A DNA stretch of 64,000 nucleotides from Aphelocoma coerulescens (Eukaryota > Chordata > Aves > Passeriformes > Corvidae): NCBI RefSeq assembly GCF_041296385.1, contig NC_091015.1, positions 90,814,004 through 90,878,003 of the forward strand, given 5' to 3'. The notes below the pieces were generated by a model. It was given only the letters and a program-made list of their open reading frames with translations. It was not told the origin of the DNA and searched no databases. This document shows, one piece after another, positions 1 through 10,844 of this stretch (the first letter of the stretch is position 1; each line of letters begins with the position of its first letter). A program made the position numbers and the translations under genes.

Positions 1-2934
1 GATAGGCATTTCTTTTTATGAATAGGTATCTTCTGTTTGAATATTTCATATTTCACCTATACTACATTAATTAAATTGAGCCCTGTGTAAATGTCTGAAT
101 TTCAAATATAATGCAAGTTTATTATTGTTTGCTTTAACATTGTTACAGCTTAATACTGCTGCAGCCAGTTAAATCTTCTGTTAATTTGAAATGACAGGCA
201 ATTTTCATATTGATGAACTTAATAGGACACATGGTGTAAGAAGATTTTTGAAAGATCTTGTTTATGAAAAATGTTCAGCATATGATTGGCTGTTTTTCTT
301 AATGGTTCATGTGTTTACCTGGTTATTCTCACTGTAAAATCATAGATCACTGAAGCAAATATCTTTATGTCTGACAACAGCAAATTTTGTTGGATTACAT
401 TTGGAGATGTTAGACTATGGTTTCACAGTACTATTTAGTGTCATTTCTGCATTACTTGCCTATTAGTTTCCTAATCAATTATAGGGTTCATGTAAAAGGA
501 CAGAAAAAAATTCTCCTAGAACAGGAGGGATCTCAGTTTTAACCTCTATACCTTTGTAACATGTCATTTTATAACAAGTTTTCATTCTAATGTTAACTTC
601 TTGGAATATGGCTGTTATAGTTGTGTCTCATGATAGAGAAGACGGCTTTGGCACCACCACTTGGATTTTAATGGCGGATAAATAAATTCTAGAATAAAAA
701 GAGAAGTCAAATTGAAAATGTCTAGGCTATGTCTTTAAGTTTGATGTTTCCAGCAAAGCTTCTTCAATTCCTTAGCAAAGAGAAAGGCTGCATATTTACA
801 CCAGAAAGAAAATAAGAGCAACAACAATTTCCACCCTCAAGATGGAGTGTAATATTTTGTAAAAATTTAATTAGGCTCTTGGCAATTCTTGTTAAAGTGC
901 AACAGAAGAATTTTGGGTTTTTGGAGATATCACAATGGGTTTGAACTTCCCAGCTGACTTTTTTATATGAAAAATAATATTCCTTTTCCTACATGGATCA
1001 CTTCATTCAACTTACCATTGTAGTGCTGTGAAATAAACAATTCTTTATTGTCTGTATGGATCTAAATTACTTGCTTGTTTCACTATAGTAACAAGCACTA
1101 TCCATTCCTGGAAAAAAAAAAGAAATCAGGAAATCCTAGAAAATCATGAAACCTCGAAGCAAAACCCAGACTTACATTATGTGACAATTTAAGGGTCAAT
1201 AATATCTGAGTGTGGAATTACCCAGAATGGTGACAACAGTTATTCCAAGAACCAGGCAAAATAGCAATATCAGATTTGGATCCTTGTCTCATGAGCAAAG
1301 GAATTTATGCTTTCCTAAATTCTTCTGAAAATTGATAATGTAAGTGTAAAGCTAAGAGTCTTAATGCTGAAATTTATCAACTGGAATTATGTGATTGTAT
1401 CTAAACAAAGCTTCCTAAGCACAATTTGAACTTATGGGCTTTCATTAGTCAAATGGAAGAATGTTCAGACCTGATGTTCTATAAATCAATGGCAAATCTT
1501 CTGTAAAATGACATAGATTTAATTAAAAATTGCACATTTTTAGTACCACTTCAGATATTCTGATATTCAAAAATGTATGCAATGTCATGGCTTCTGTTCT
1601 TTTTTATTCTTTGGGGAAAAATAGTGGTGTTAGTTAATAAAGTGGAAAGATACTTTGTTCTCAGGGGAAAACATTTTTTGGCTCACTGAAGATAATTGCA
1701 AGCCATGCTATCAGGATTTATTACTTGAGTTCCACAAAAAATACAGGTTTGGATTATCTCTGCTGGGAATTTCTTTAAAGGGATATTATTTTTATTAAAA
1801 GTTGTCAGATTTAGTCTGAGAACTGTACCCAAACAGAAAATTGTAGAATTACATTGTTCAGACTTGCTGAGGGCTATTCAGTTGTGATGACACTGATTAT
1901 TAGAACTGCCTGTTCCTTTTTCTATGGTAAACTGCACACCCTAAATTATACTGCAGGAAATTTTTAATGTTTTTCAAGATATCCAAATTACTGTTAAAAT
2001 TATATATAATTGGCTGTATGAATTGTGGAGTTATCTTCCAGATTACTTGTTTCTACTGCAGAATGAAAGTGTCTTGCTCACTTTTACTCCTGAAATCCCA
2101 AATTTCACATCTTTTATTGTTCAATATAAAATTGCAGGCCTAAATCAATTAAACTTTTTTTAGAAAAGGAGACTAGATACAGTAACTAGTGGCTGTATTT
2201 TGTTCTCAGGGTTGAATTCAGTTGAAAGTAATATATTTTTATGAAAAAGAAAAAAAAACAAAAAATAAATCCATCAGAATCCTTCAGCATGTTCTATTGT
2301 GCTGCAACAATACTACATCAAATTGCTTTGCAGATAAATGCAAAATAAGTATATTTGAAAAATGTTTCAAAAATGGTTAACCTACAGAATTGCAAATATA
2401 GGCACTCCAGGTATTTTTAATGAAAAACATGTCTCATTGCAAAGATAATAATTTATCTAAACTCAGGGTTCATTAAAAAAAAAAAAAAGAAGAGGATTGA
2501 GGATTTAGGCTATTTTTTTCATTAATTAAGAGGGATACAGTTATAACTACTACAGGGCTTCAAAAGTATCAGTGGTTGTGGTCAGCTAGAATGAGAGCAA
2601 AAATGCAATGATTCCCAGAAAGGAAAAAAAAAAAAAAAAAGTTGTTGCTAAGAAATGATGAAAACCCCTGCAATACCCACAAGATTAAAAATAACAGAAG
2701 GGGTCTTACTAAAAGAACTATTATACTGTGAAATTAGTTTTTCATATAGATCATCCAATCATAATAGTAAATTAAATAGTGTTTTCTGAAATTATTTGAT
2801 GAGTAATTGATGGAATGTGTTTAACAGAGAAATGTTATCTTCTGCTGCAGCTCAGAAAATGAAATTTTGTATGAAAATGGTGTATCTGGGGCTTCCAATA
2901 CCTCAGAAGAACCAACAAAATAAGAAGAATATTT
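1..2934. other. AT-rich single-copy flank, no gene seen
   Basis: This stretch is AT-rich with many short A and T runs (for example the A tract near 2624-2640). No open reading frame of useful length, RNA gene or recognisable transposon was seen. It reads as avian intergenic or intronic DNA. I cannot exclude an old, diverged repeat or a conserved non-coding element. Confidence 0.6.
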
Positions 2935-3147
2935 TGCCTCAATGTCCAGATGGAGATCAGTCACAAGTACTGTCCCTCAGAGGTCTGTATTGGGACCAGT
3001 CCTGTTTAATGTCTTCATCAGTGACATAGGCAATGGGATTAAGAGCACCCTCAGCAGGTTTGGAGGTGACATCAAGCTGAGTGGTACAGTTGACATACCT
3101 GAGGGACTGGATCCCATCCAGAGAGACCTTGACAAGTTCGAGAAATA
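2935..3147 (+). mobile_element. CR1 LINE fragment, reverse transcriptase part (degraded)
   Basis: The plus-strand translation shows the CR1 reverse transcriptase signature: a VPQ(G)SVLGPVLFN-type block, then FISDI, then a stretch ending LDKFEK. The site that normally reads FADDTKL is FGGDIKL here, so the two catalytic aspartates are not preserved and the copy cannot be active. The fragment is 5' truncated and stops abruptly near 3147, where the next part of the same ORF continues on the opposite strand. CR1 is the standard avian LINE and is the main clue to the host. Confidence 0.85.
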
Positions 3148-3159
3148 GACTTTGTGGAA

Positions 3160-3625
3160 TTAATGGGGTTCAACAACCCCAACTCTCACAGCCTGTACTC
3201 ACAGGAGAGGGGCTTCATCCCTCTGATCATCTTCATGGTCCTCCTCTGGACTCACTCCAACAGCTCCGTGCCCTTCCTGTACTGGGGACCCCAGAGCTGG
3301 ATGCAGCACTGCAGGTGGGGTCTTACCAGAGCAGAGCAGAGGGGCAGAATCCCCTCCCTCACCCTGCTGCCCACGCTGCTTTGGATGCAGCCCAGGACAT
3401 GTTTGGCTTTCTGGGCTGTGAGTGCACAGTGCTGGGTCATGTCCAGCCTCTCATCCCCCAGCACCCCCAAGTCCTTCTCAGCAGGGCTGCTCTTGATTTG
3501 TTCATCCCCCAGCCTCTCTTGATATCAGGGGTTGTCCCAACCCAGGTGCAGCACCTTGCACTTGGTCTGGTTAAACCTTGTAAGATTCCCACGGACCCAC
3601 TCATCGAGCTTGTAAATGTGGTCAG
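3160..3625 (-). mobile_element. CR1 LINE fragment, inverted 3' part of ORF2
   Basis: On the minus strand this gives the end of CR1 ORF2 in several frames: NLTRFNQTKCKVLHLG, then [13 protein letters not shown], then [17 protein letters not shown]. These are characteristic of the CR1 C-terminal region. Frameshifts make it a dead copy. It resumes in the CR1 consensus almost exactly where the plus-strand fragment ends, with a roughly 12-15 bp overlap around the ACAAGCTCGA motif. A single element with its 3' half inverted is therefore more likely than two unrelated insertions. The 3' terminal octamer repeats of CR1 are missing. Confidence 0.85.
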
Positions 3626-3769
3626 TAATGAGTAGGAAAAGGAGAACAAAACATGCCCTGTTAAGGGAAATGATGTATCTCTGGGAAATACTTATTAAAA
3701 ATACCACACAGGTCCTTTTTAACGTGAGTGTTGCGTATGTTGGGGCTTTACCTGGGGCACAGAAGAATC

Positions 3770-3985
3770 ATTATAATATAATATAATATAATATAATATA
3801 ATATAATATAATATAATATAATATAATATAATATTATATTATATTATATTATATTATATTATATTATATTATATTATATTATATTATATTATATTATATT
3901 ATATTATATAATAATATATTATAATATATAATAACATATAATATAATATAATATAATACAATATAATGTGATATAATAGAATATA
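3770..3985. repeat. AT pentamer microsatellite forming a long palindrome
   Basis: A run of ATAAT-type pentamers (about 3771-3832) is followed directly by its reverse complement, ATTAT-type pentamers (about 3833-3907). The centre is AATATT at 3830-3835. The tail to about 3985 is imperfect. The two arms can pair over more than 60 bp each, so the site could extrude a cruciform or hairpin and is likely unstable in length. Confidence 0.9.
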
Positions 3986-6393
3986 AATGAATATCTTAAA
4001 GGAAAACTAAACCCGAGTATCTTTTGAGTTAAAAAATCAAGGTCACAGGTAATGCTCATGTTTCCCTTTGCTCCTCTGTTACCCGTGTCATGGTTTCAGG
4101 ACAGAACTCAAAGAGAAAATACAAGACCATGCTCTGGCCATGTGTTCACTCTCAGTGGTCTATTTATGACTCATTAACATTATATATTGAAAGCACTTAA
4201 GAAAGAAACACAAGCACTGGAAATTAGAAAAAAAACCCCAACATATGACACATTTGCCATTGTAAAACTGATTATTGAACACGTATCTTCAACAACTGCC
4301 CCACGCACATCCCCCTGGATTTACCCTTGTTGGTACCCTTCAAGCAAGGAGGCATGCTACAACTCCTGAATTCCTGAAGCATATGTTTCAAAAAGCACAT
4401 AACCCGGAAAGAGAAGCAATTTTTATCTTTGTTTAGAAAGAGCTGGCTATAATATTTGTTTGTCGTACTTCACATAAGACTCATTATCAACATCAAATGC
4501 CTGTAAAAGCAAGATGAAAGGAACAGACAAGCATTTTTCTTTTTTCCATGAAAACCTGGTATTTAGGTACCAAATCTTTATTGGATAGAAATCAACAGAG
4601 TCCTGTTATGACCTGTTGAACTATATGCCTTTCAAAAATTAAAGCTTTGAGACCATATCTCTGAATTAAATATTTTTGTGTCTTTCTCTCCCTAATTTCA
4701 GTTTATTTTCTATTAATATTTTCTTCCAGGTGCAAAGAATGCCACTCCAGAATCAGTTTTCTTTTAAAATGTCATCTTCATTTTAATATTTAATACCTTG
4801 CTAGAAACTTATTTATTACATTGTATAAATGAAATAGCACCTTCAGGATTTCTCTTCCTCTAACTTTTAAATGTAGCAATAAAACAAGTTTCTTACAGCT
4901 TGGCTAGACATTTGTATGCTTACTACTTAAAATTCTATTACACTCCCAAAATGTGATGTACACAAACTCTCCTCTTAGCAGTAATCTACTTTTCTGTTAC
5001 TACAGTCCTTGTTGCAGTCACTCATCTAGTGTACTTTTTTTTTGCATTGCCAATAACAAAACCAGGAAAATATGTAAGTTAAAATCACTAAGCAATATAT
5101 TTATTTGCCATAGCTGTCTTTATTTATGTTTTTCAGCAGTTTGATGAGCAACCAGCTACTTAACAGTAAACTCTAAGCACTTCAACATGCATGTGACAGT
5201 TTTCTGACTTATGATTTTAATGCAGCATCTTAAAATCAATTATCTGCTGTGCTCAGATTTCAAGGTTTTTTTAGAAGAGTGGATAAGGACTCACTAGATG
5301 TAATATGGTGGTGAGTGTTTAGTAATTACCATAACAGCAAGATGCTAGTGAGCCAAAATATGTTTTTATCTGCTGCAGCTTGCTTATTCCAAATTCTCCA
5401 GTTACACCTACATTAAGGAGGGTCTTGTAAGGACTGGATGTTTAACTCTAGATTTTTTTTGTCTGTCTGTATTCTCATGCATAACTGATAGTCAGCTATG
5501 GCATTTATTGAAAGAAATTCTTACTCTTATCTCTTAAGAAGAATAATTTCCATTCCTGGAGTTTTGTGCATCTACCTAAAAGCCTGGTGATTTTTCTTTT
5601 CCTCACAGAGAACCTTTAAAATGTATATTGAGTTATAAAATTAAAATAGATTCTGTGGGTATGTACAGAAGTGGAAAAAAAACACCAAATAAAACCAAAC
5701 ACCTGAAGGTTGTCTAATTTACCTATCCTTTTGCTGATGTCTATTTTCATTTCCATGTCTGATGAAGAAGGAAAATAAAAGTGGTGTGTAACTAAGCAGT
5801 TTCTCTTTTCCATCTAGAGATGGTTTTTGCAACTTTTTAATTCATCACGTAAAAATAACTGCAGGAAAAAAAGTCCTTTGACTTGTCTGAATTCAGAAGA
5901 CAACTGAGAACTAAGCTCATCTGAAGTGAAAAAGACAAAGTTAATATCACTTTGCTTTCAATGCTGAATATATCTCTGTCTGTCTATCTGTTTTATTCAC
6001 TTTTGAGCTACTCTAAAGTATTCTGTACTAAAGATTATTTGATATAGGGAAAGAGAGGGACAGAAGACCCACATAAGTCATTGGTAACATAGTAACAAAT
6101 ATCTTTGTGACTGATGGACATGAAATCTATCAGGTAGAAGGAAACTTATGCAATAGTATGCCAGTGCAGTAGCTGGTAACTTGGTATCCCTGGGTATAGT
6201 GTACATTTGGAATGGGAATAGCATTGTACTGCTGCCATATTGTGCTCCTGCTAGAAGAAAGCAGTAAGTGTTTGTCGTGTGTCTTGAAGTGTTCCCCAAT
6301 CAGAATTGAATTGTCAGTCCTGAACATTTGAATTACATGTACCTACTGCGACAAATAAAAATGTTGGGGGTTTTTTGTTTGTTTGTTTATTTT

Positions 6394-6395
<2 letters not shown>
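3986..6395. other. AT-rich flank, no gene seen
   Basis: Non-coding AT-rich DNA between the AT palindrome and the array. Only short chance ORFs are present, with stops in all frames. No transposon ends, RNA genes or promoter-like clusters were recognised. Confidence 0.55.

Positions 6396-6430
<35 letters not shown>
6396..6430. repeat. Poly-T tract next to the array edge
   Basis: About 35 uninterrupted T residues follow a short GTTT-repeat stretch. The tract lies about 100 bp before the first base homologous to the tandem unit. It could be the poly(A) tail of an old minus-strand retroposon, but no element body was recognised beside it. Confidence 0.85.
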
Positions 6431-6431
<1 letters not shown>

Positions 6432-6531
6432 AGGTAGGAAATATTGATGTGCTAAAAAAAGAAAGTAGTCCACAAATAACTATTACATGATATCTGAAAA
6501 AATTTGGAAAATACAATGACCAAGCGCTACG

Positions 6532-7767
6532 ATCCGGTTTAAACCCAGAAAAGAAAAGAAAGCTAAGTCTCTGAGCATAAACCAGAAAGAACTTAGAAGG
6601 TTCAAAATATTCCCAGAAATGAGATTAAAACCAAATGAGGTTAGACGTTGTTGCCAAAACTTTGATGTATTTTATTTAATAGTAGAGAGGCAAAGAGAAG
6701 AGAACAGATAAAAAAGAGAGAAAGAGAAAGAAAAAAGGAGTGTGCGTGGGGGGTGGGGGAACAGGGAGAGGTGACAGGGGTTAGGTGGAAGCATATCACC
6801 CATCCGAGGGTCCCAACGACGTCTCGTTGCTCCCCTCCATCCGGTCTGCTGGTGGTGAGGGTCCTCCGTTGCCGCTGTGGCCACGCCGCTACATGCTGCC
6901 ACACCACACGCCGCCACACGCTGAAGAGTGCAGAATTCCAGGGATTAATATACACTTTGGGCCAGGTGGGAACGTCCACGTGTCTTTCTTGCAGGAGCCA
7001 GCTTGACACACTGTCCCTTGCAACACTGAGGGTGTGTTGCATCATCTCTGGTGCTCTGGTGCAGGGTCTGGGGGCCCCTTGGCGGGGGGCCCCTTTGATG
7101 GGCCATGTCACCCCCTTCTGCTGTGGATAAGCTTCCTCCCCCCTGGTGAGGACCCCTCAGCTGGGCTCCTCTGCACAGTGGAGGATGGGCAGTCACTGCA
7201 CCTCTGACCACAGGCTTTTCCAAGGTACCCAGAGCCTCTCCTCCCTCCACCCCTTTGAGGTTCGAGGCTCTCTGCAAGCCCGGCAGCTGATAGCTCTGGG
7301 GCTGTGGTCGTCACCCTGGAGGTGTTAAGCCTGTGCTCAGTGAATGTCCCCAGCCCTGAGTTGTTGCTTTATCTTACCTTCATCAGAGAGCAGTGTCAGG
7401 CCTCAGTCAGGGCTCCATTTGGGCTGTGGTCTTCAGCTTTTGTAATACAGTTTTAAAAGTCCTTTAAGAAAATGTTTAAGTCATAAAATATAAGATTTCC
7501 GTCTCTGACACCATGGTTCTAAAGTTTCCTGTTCCTAGAGTTAAGTTGTTAAGTTGTAACTTTTAAGTTAAGAAGCCTGCCACGTACCACTTTGAGAGTT
7601 TGTATCGCTGGTAATGCCATCTGACAGCTTTTGGATATGATTGTTACATCGCCAATGATACAATGGGATACATCTCTGGCTGAAAGGGCCTCGGCCTGTT
7701 GTACCGTGTTTGTAACCCTGTCTCCAAGAGCCCTGCAGACAGGATGACAGATGCTGCTTTTATATTT
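6532..7767. other. Unit segment a: unassigned, maybe ERV-derived internal DNA
   Basis: This part of unit 1 (equivalent in every unit) holds no gene I recognise. It begins with an A/G-rich tract (about 6665-6745) and moves to mixed sequence. A minus-strand frame is open over about 6641-7111 in every unit, but it has no ATG near its start and its end is just the translated purine tract, so I do not call it coding. The last 400 bp, AT-richer, leads into the polypurine tract and LTR 1 and may be the 3' internal remnant of that retrovirus. Confidence 0.45.
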
Positions 7768-7788
7768 AAAAAAAAAAGGGGGAATTAT
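7768..7788 (+). other. Polypurine tract before LTR 1
   Basis: Ten A residues followed by five G residues and AATTAT lie directly against the TG that starts LTR 1. This is the placement and composition of a retroviral polypurine tract, which primes plus-strand DNA synthesis and abuts the 3' LTR. It is kept in all nine units; units 7 and 8 have an extra A. Its presence suggests LTR 1 was a 3' LTR with some internal sequence left, not a clean solo LTR. Confidence 0.6.
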
Positions 7789-8132
7789 TGTGGTGGTCAG
7801 CAGCTGGCCTGAAGGCCTCACAATAAGAATTCATCCAATTTTATAACTCCATGTTTTATAACTGAAATAGTTAAGACAGAACTGAAATGATAGGAGTACC
7901 CTGCCCAGTAGGTTATGCAATCTGACCAGTGCGGACTGTTGGAGAGCAGGCCCAGGCCGCTGGGGACGCAAGCAGCTGTGGGCTGGATGGCTGGGTGGCA
8001 ACTGGTTCAGCCCATAGGGATCGACGGCGCGCACCTTTAACTCTAGCTAAGGAAAGGAGGACTCCATAAAAGTTGGCTGCTGTGCATGAAGCCAGTGTGT
8101 CTTGTCGCTTGTCTGTCTCCAAAACTGCGACA
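7789..8132 (+). mobile_element. LTR 1, unit 1 (344-bp endogenous retrovirus LTR)
   Basis: It starts TGTGG and ends CGACA, giving the TG...CA ends and short inverted repeat expected of an LTR. A polypurine tract abuts its left side. A TATA-like CCATAAAAG lies at 8064-8072, followed by GT/CT-rich sequence up to the CA end, the usual order of U3, TATA and R/U5. No matching target duplication flanks it, as expected if the 5' half of the provirus is lost. The family is not named here; a search against avian Repbase or Dfam ERV models would decide. Confidence 0.65.
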
Positions 8133-8338
8133 CTTAGCCACTGCAATATTTCTTTCTTTCTTTTTCTTGCAAGTTGTGCTGATTGTCTCTTGCCCATCAC
8201 TGGACAGCCCTGAGAAGAGCCTCTCAGCTCCCTCGCCCTGCTGGCCAAATTCCTCCTAAGGCAGCCCAGGCAATCTTTGCCCTGCGTCGCTGCAAGTGCA
8301 CCTTGCTGTCTCACGTCCATCTTGTCAAGCGTGACCCC
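8133..8338. other. Spacer between the two LTRs
   Basis: About 200 bp of mixed sequence with a long T/C-rich tract ending in CTTGCAAG (about 8150-8172). It supplies the left target-site copy, ACCCC at 8334-8338, for LTR 2. It is probably the pre-insertion genomic DNA into which LTR 2 integrated. No ORF here is shared in frame by all units. Confidence 0.5.
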
Positions 8339-9272
8339 TGTTGGGGTTTTAAGAGATCTAGTTTTTTTTTTTCTGTTAAAGGAATTTTCCCCCATTCTGT
8401 TACTAAGATACAAATCGCTGGGTGCTTAAGAGAAGACAAAAGACCTGGCTACTCTTTTCTTTCACCTGGATGTGGGGTCAGTTCGCTCTCGGCGGCGTTC
8501 GGAGAGAGAAGCTGCAGAGAAAGGAGCTGCTGGGGTTTTTTTTCTTCGGCCTTTTTTTCTTTCTGCTGGAAACAACGCCGGGATCCCAAAGCTGTTTTCC
8601 CTGCCTCGCTGGAGGCTGGGCTGTGGCCACCCTGCCCCGCTGCCGCTTCGAGCCTTCGCCTCTGTGTAGCCTTGCTCGCCCTGCCTGCCCGACCTGCGGG
8701 CAGAACTCCGGGGGGTTCCCCATTTGGATACATCTCGTCTGTCCTCTGGGATCTGTGCTCGTCCCTGCCGCTCCAGCCCGCCGCTCCAGCCCGCCGTTCC
8801 AGCCTCCTGTTCCCGAGAGTCCGGCTGGACACGGGGATCGGCTGCCCAGGGGTTTGTGAAGCCTTTGTTCCACCCTTCCCCGGGATCCCAGGGCACCAGT
8901 GCCGCGTGCTCCCCGAGCTCTCTCCGGAACATCCCCTGCAGCCGCGGGGGAGCCATCGCACCTGCCCTGCTCACCGGGAGCCGCCAGCGATCCCTGCCGG
9001 CTGCGAGCGGAACTGCACCCGAGGGGAAAGGGCCCGGCAGCCGAGAAGGCTGGGACTGGGTTTGTGTTTGCTGTTACTGCCAGAGTTATTGGTGTTTGTT
9101 TGACCGGTTATATATATAATAGTAAAGAACTGTTATTCCTATTTTCCCGCATCTTTGCCTAAAAGCCCTTGATTTCAAAAGTATAATAACTCGGAGGGAA
9201 AGGGGTTACAGCTGCCATTCCAAGGGAGGCTTCTGCCTTCCTTAGCAGACACCTGTCTTTCAAACCAAGACA
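8339..9272 (+). mobile_element. LTR 2, unit 1 (934-bp solo LTR with 5-bp target duplication)
   Basis: It starts TGTTGGGGTTT and ends AAACCAAGACA, an 11-bp imperfect inverted repeat with TG...CA ends. ACCCC occurs directly before (8334-8338) and directly after (9273-9277), a 5-bp target-site duplication. No retroviral ORFs lie next to it, so it is a solo LTR. A TATATATAATA stretch near 9108-9120 is AT-rich and may be the promoter or processing region. The interior is GC-rich. A 5-bp duplication fits ERVL-like elements among others. It is unrelated in sequence to LTR 1. Confidence 0.75.
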
Positions 9273-9335
9273 ACCCCCCAATGGTTTTCCGCTAAGCTGC
9301 TGTTCCTTTGAGCAGCGCACAGCCTGAATTGGTGC

Positions 9336-10720
9336 ATGGGGGAAGGCAAGGGGGGGAAGCACGGCAGGTTCTCTGTCCGCCTCTCCCCTTTAGGGCAGCG
9401 AGGGGGTTACCGTGCTCCTCCATTTTGGGGGCACTTGCGGGGGGGGGAAGGGTCACCATCCTCCTCTCCCCTATGGGTGAGGGCTGGGTGTCTCCGTTCT
9501 CCTCTCCCCTATGGGGGACCGGGGAACCTTCATCCTCTCTCCCCTTTTGCATGGCTTGGGGGTCTCCATCCTCCTCCCATTTTGGATGGGGGGTGGGGAG
9601 GGCGGACTATGGGGGTCCCTAACTTTGGCCGAGGGGTGGGAGATTCTCCGTCCTCCTCTCTTTTGCGGGGGCCGGGGGCTTGGCCATTCTCATCTCACCT
9701 TTGCGGTTGCCAGGAGGTCTCATCCTCCTCTTGCCTAGGGAGAGGGCTCAGGGCTCTCCATGCTCCTTTCCCCTGTCAGGGACCAGGGAACCTCTGTCTT
9801 CGTCTCCCCTGTGGCAAAGCCAACCTTGTCTCCGTCCTCCTGTCTCGTGGGGAGGGCCGGGGCTTTGTGATTTGGTTGCATTTTCAGCCATTTTATTTAT
9901 TCATTTATTTATTTTAGGGGGTGTGCTCGAGGGGTCTCTGTCTCTCTCGCCCCGGGGGATGCTTGGCAGGGACTCTGGGGTGGGGGGGAATGTCCCTGTC
10001 CCTCTCACCCTGCAGGATGATCAGGAGTTTGTCCATCCCACTTGCCTTTGCCGAGCCGGGGGTGGTCTCTGTCCCGCTGTGCTTCTGGGGGGGCCCTCTC
10101 TGTCCGTCTCTCTCCGATTGATGCCGGCGTTGTGTCTGTGCCACTCCGATTTAGGGGGGCAGGGGATAGTGGCTTCCCCCATGCCACTTTCGGGGCGGCC
10201 GGCACGGCCTCTCTTTCTTTCTTAGATTTGGGGGGGGAGGGGGTGAGGGCGGAGTGGGAGGGGGGCGGCGCAGGCTCTCCGAACCCCTCCAATTTTGGGG
10301 TGCCGGCACGGGCTCCATCCTCCTTTGATTTGGGGGGGGCGGGCGTAGCCTCTGCCCCCCTCCGATTTTGGGGGCACGGCACTGTGACCATCCTCGCAGC
10401 TCCCGGCCCTTCTCTGTCCGACTTCCCACTGCCGGGCCGGGATTGCTGTCTGTCCCCCTCCGATTGGGGGGGCAAATGCAGGCTCCGTCCTCCTCCTATA
10501 TCGGGGGGCCCGGTGCGGGCTCCATCTCCCTGTTTTTTTGGGGGGCCCGGCCCTCTCTCCTTCCCCCTCTGATTAGGGGGTCGGGGGGTGCTCTCCGTCC
10601 CCCTCCGATTTGGGGGGTGGGGGGGAGGGGCTCTTCGTTCCCCTTTAATTCGGGGCTGTCGACATGGCCTCGGTCCCCCTCCGATTCGGGGCGGCCGGCG
10701 CAGGGACCCGGCGGCCAGAA
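9336..10720. repeat. G-rich degenerate minisatellite (unit 1; in every unit)
   Basis: A long series of imperfect repeats, about 45-60 bp each. The phrase is a pyrimidine-rich part such as CTCCATCCTCCTCTCCCC or CCGTCCCCCTCCGATTT followed by a run of five or more G. The left half (to about 9860) uses CTCTCCCCTATGGG-type phrases. A T/A-rich TTTATTTATTCATTT break lies at 9891-9916. The right half uses CTCCGATTTGGGGG-type phrases. Long ORFs in several frames arise from the repeat composition and are not taken as genes. Dense G-runs give strong G-quadruplex potential on the plus strand. Confidence 0.8.
10612..10630 (+). repeat. G-run that expands from unit 1 to later units
   Basis: In unit 1 this is six G, a T, seven G, then AGGGG. 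Unit 2 has six G, T, nine G. From unit 3 on the T is gone and the run is continuous: about 18 G at 24269-24286, 17 at 31093-31109, 18 at 37922-37939, 18 at 44752-44769, 17 at 51577-51593 and 17 at 58401-58417. Counts are as assembled and may carry sequencing error. Confidence 0.8.
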
Positions 10721-10844
10721 GGGGCTCCCCGGCTGTGAGACAGACGGGGCAGCGGGAAGAGCTGCCTGCAGCCTTTGAGCAGGGAAGAACAGCGGGATAG
10801 CCGTGCTTGGTCCGGACCTTCCCTCCTATTTTTTTTTTTTTTCT

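Noticed and set aside
2935..3625. Twin-priming 5' inversion of CR1
   Set aside because: The order of parts is reversed from that expected, and the 3' terminal repeats of the element are absent.
4187..6327. Short ORFs of 60-73 codons in the AT-rich flank
   Set aside because: They are short and isolated, lack splice or promoter context, and are expected by chance.
8183..9103. 306-codon plus-strand ORF across the LTR spacer and LTR 2 in unit 1
   Set aside because: It starts in spacer and runs through LTR sequence. Other units break it by 1-bp and T-run length changes, so it is not conserved as a protein.
9108..9120. Second host promoter at the TATATATAATA stretch
   Set aside because: It lies inside LTR 2 and has no CCAAT or GC-box arrangement of its own. 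It is better explained as part of the LTR.
9336..10720. Many overlapping ORFs of 70-250 codons on both strands in the G-rich block
   Set aside because: They are a by-product of GC-rich, stop-poor tandem repeats. Several frames are open at once and lengths change with G-run indels.
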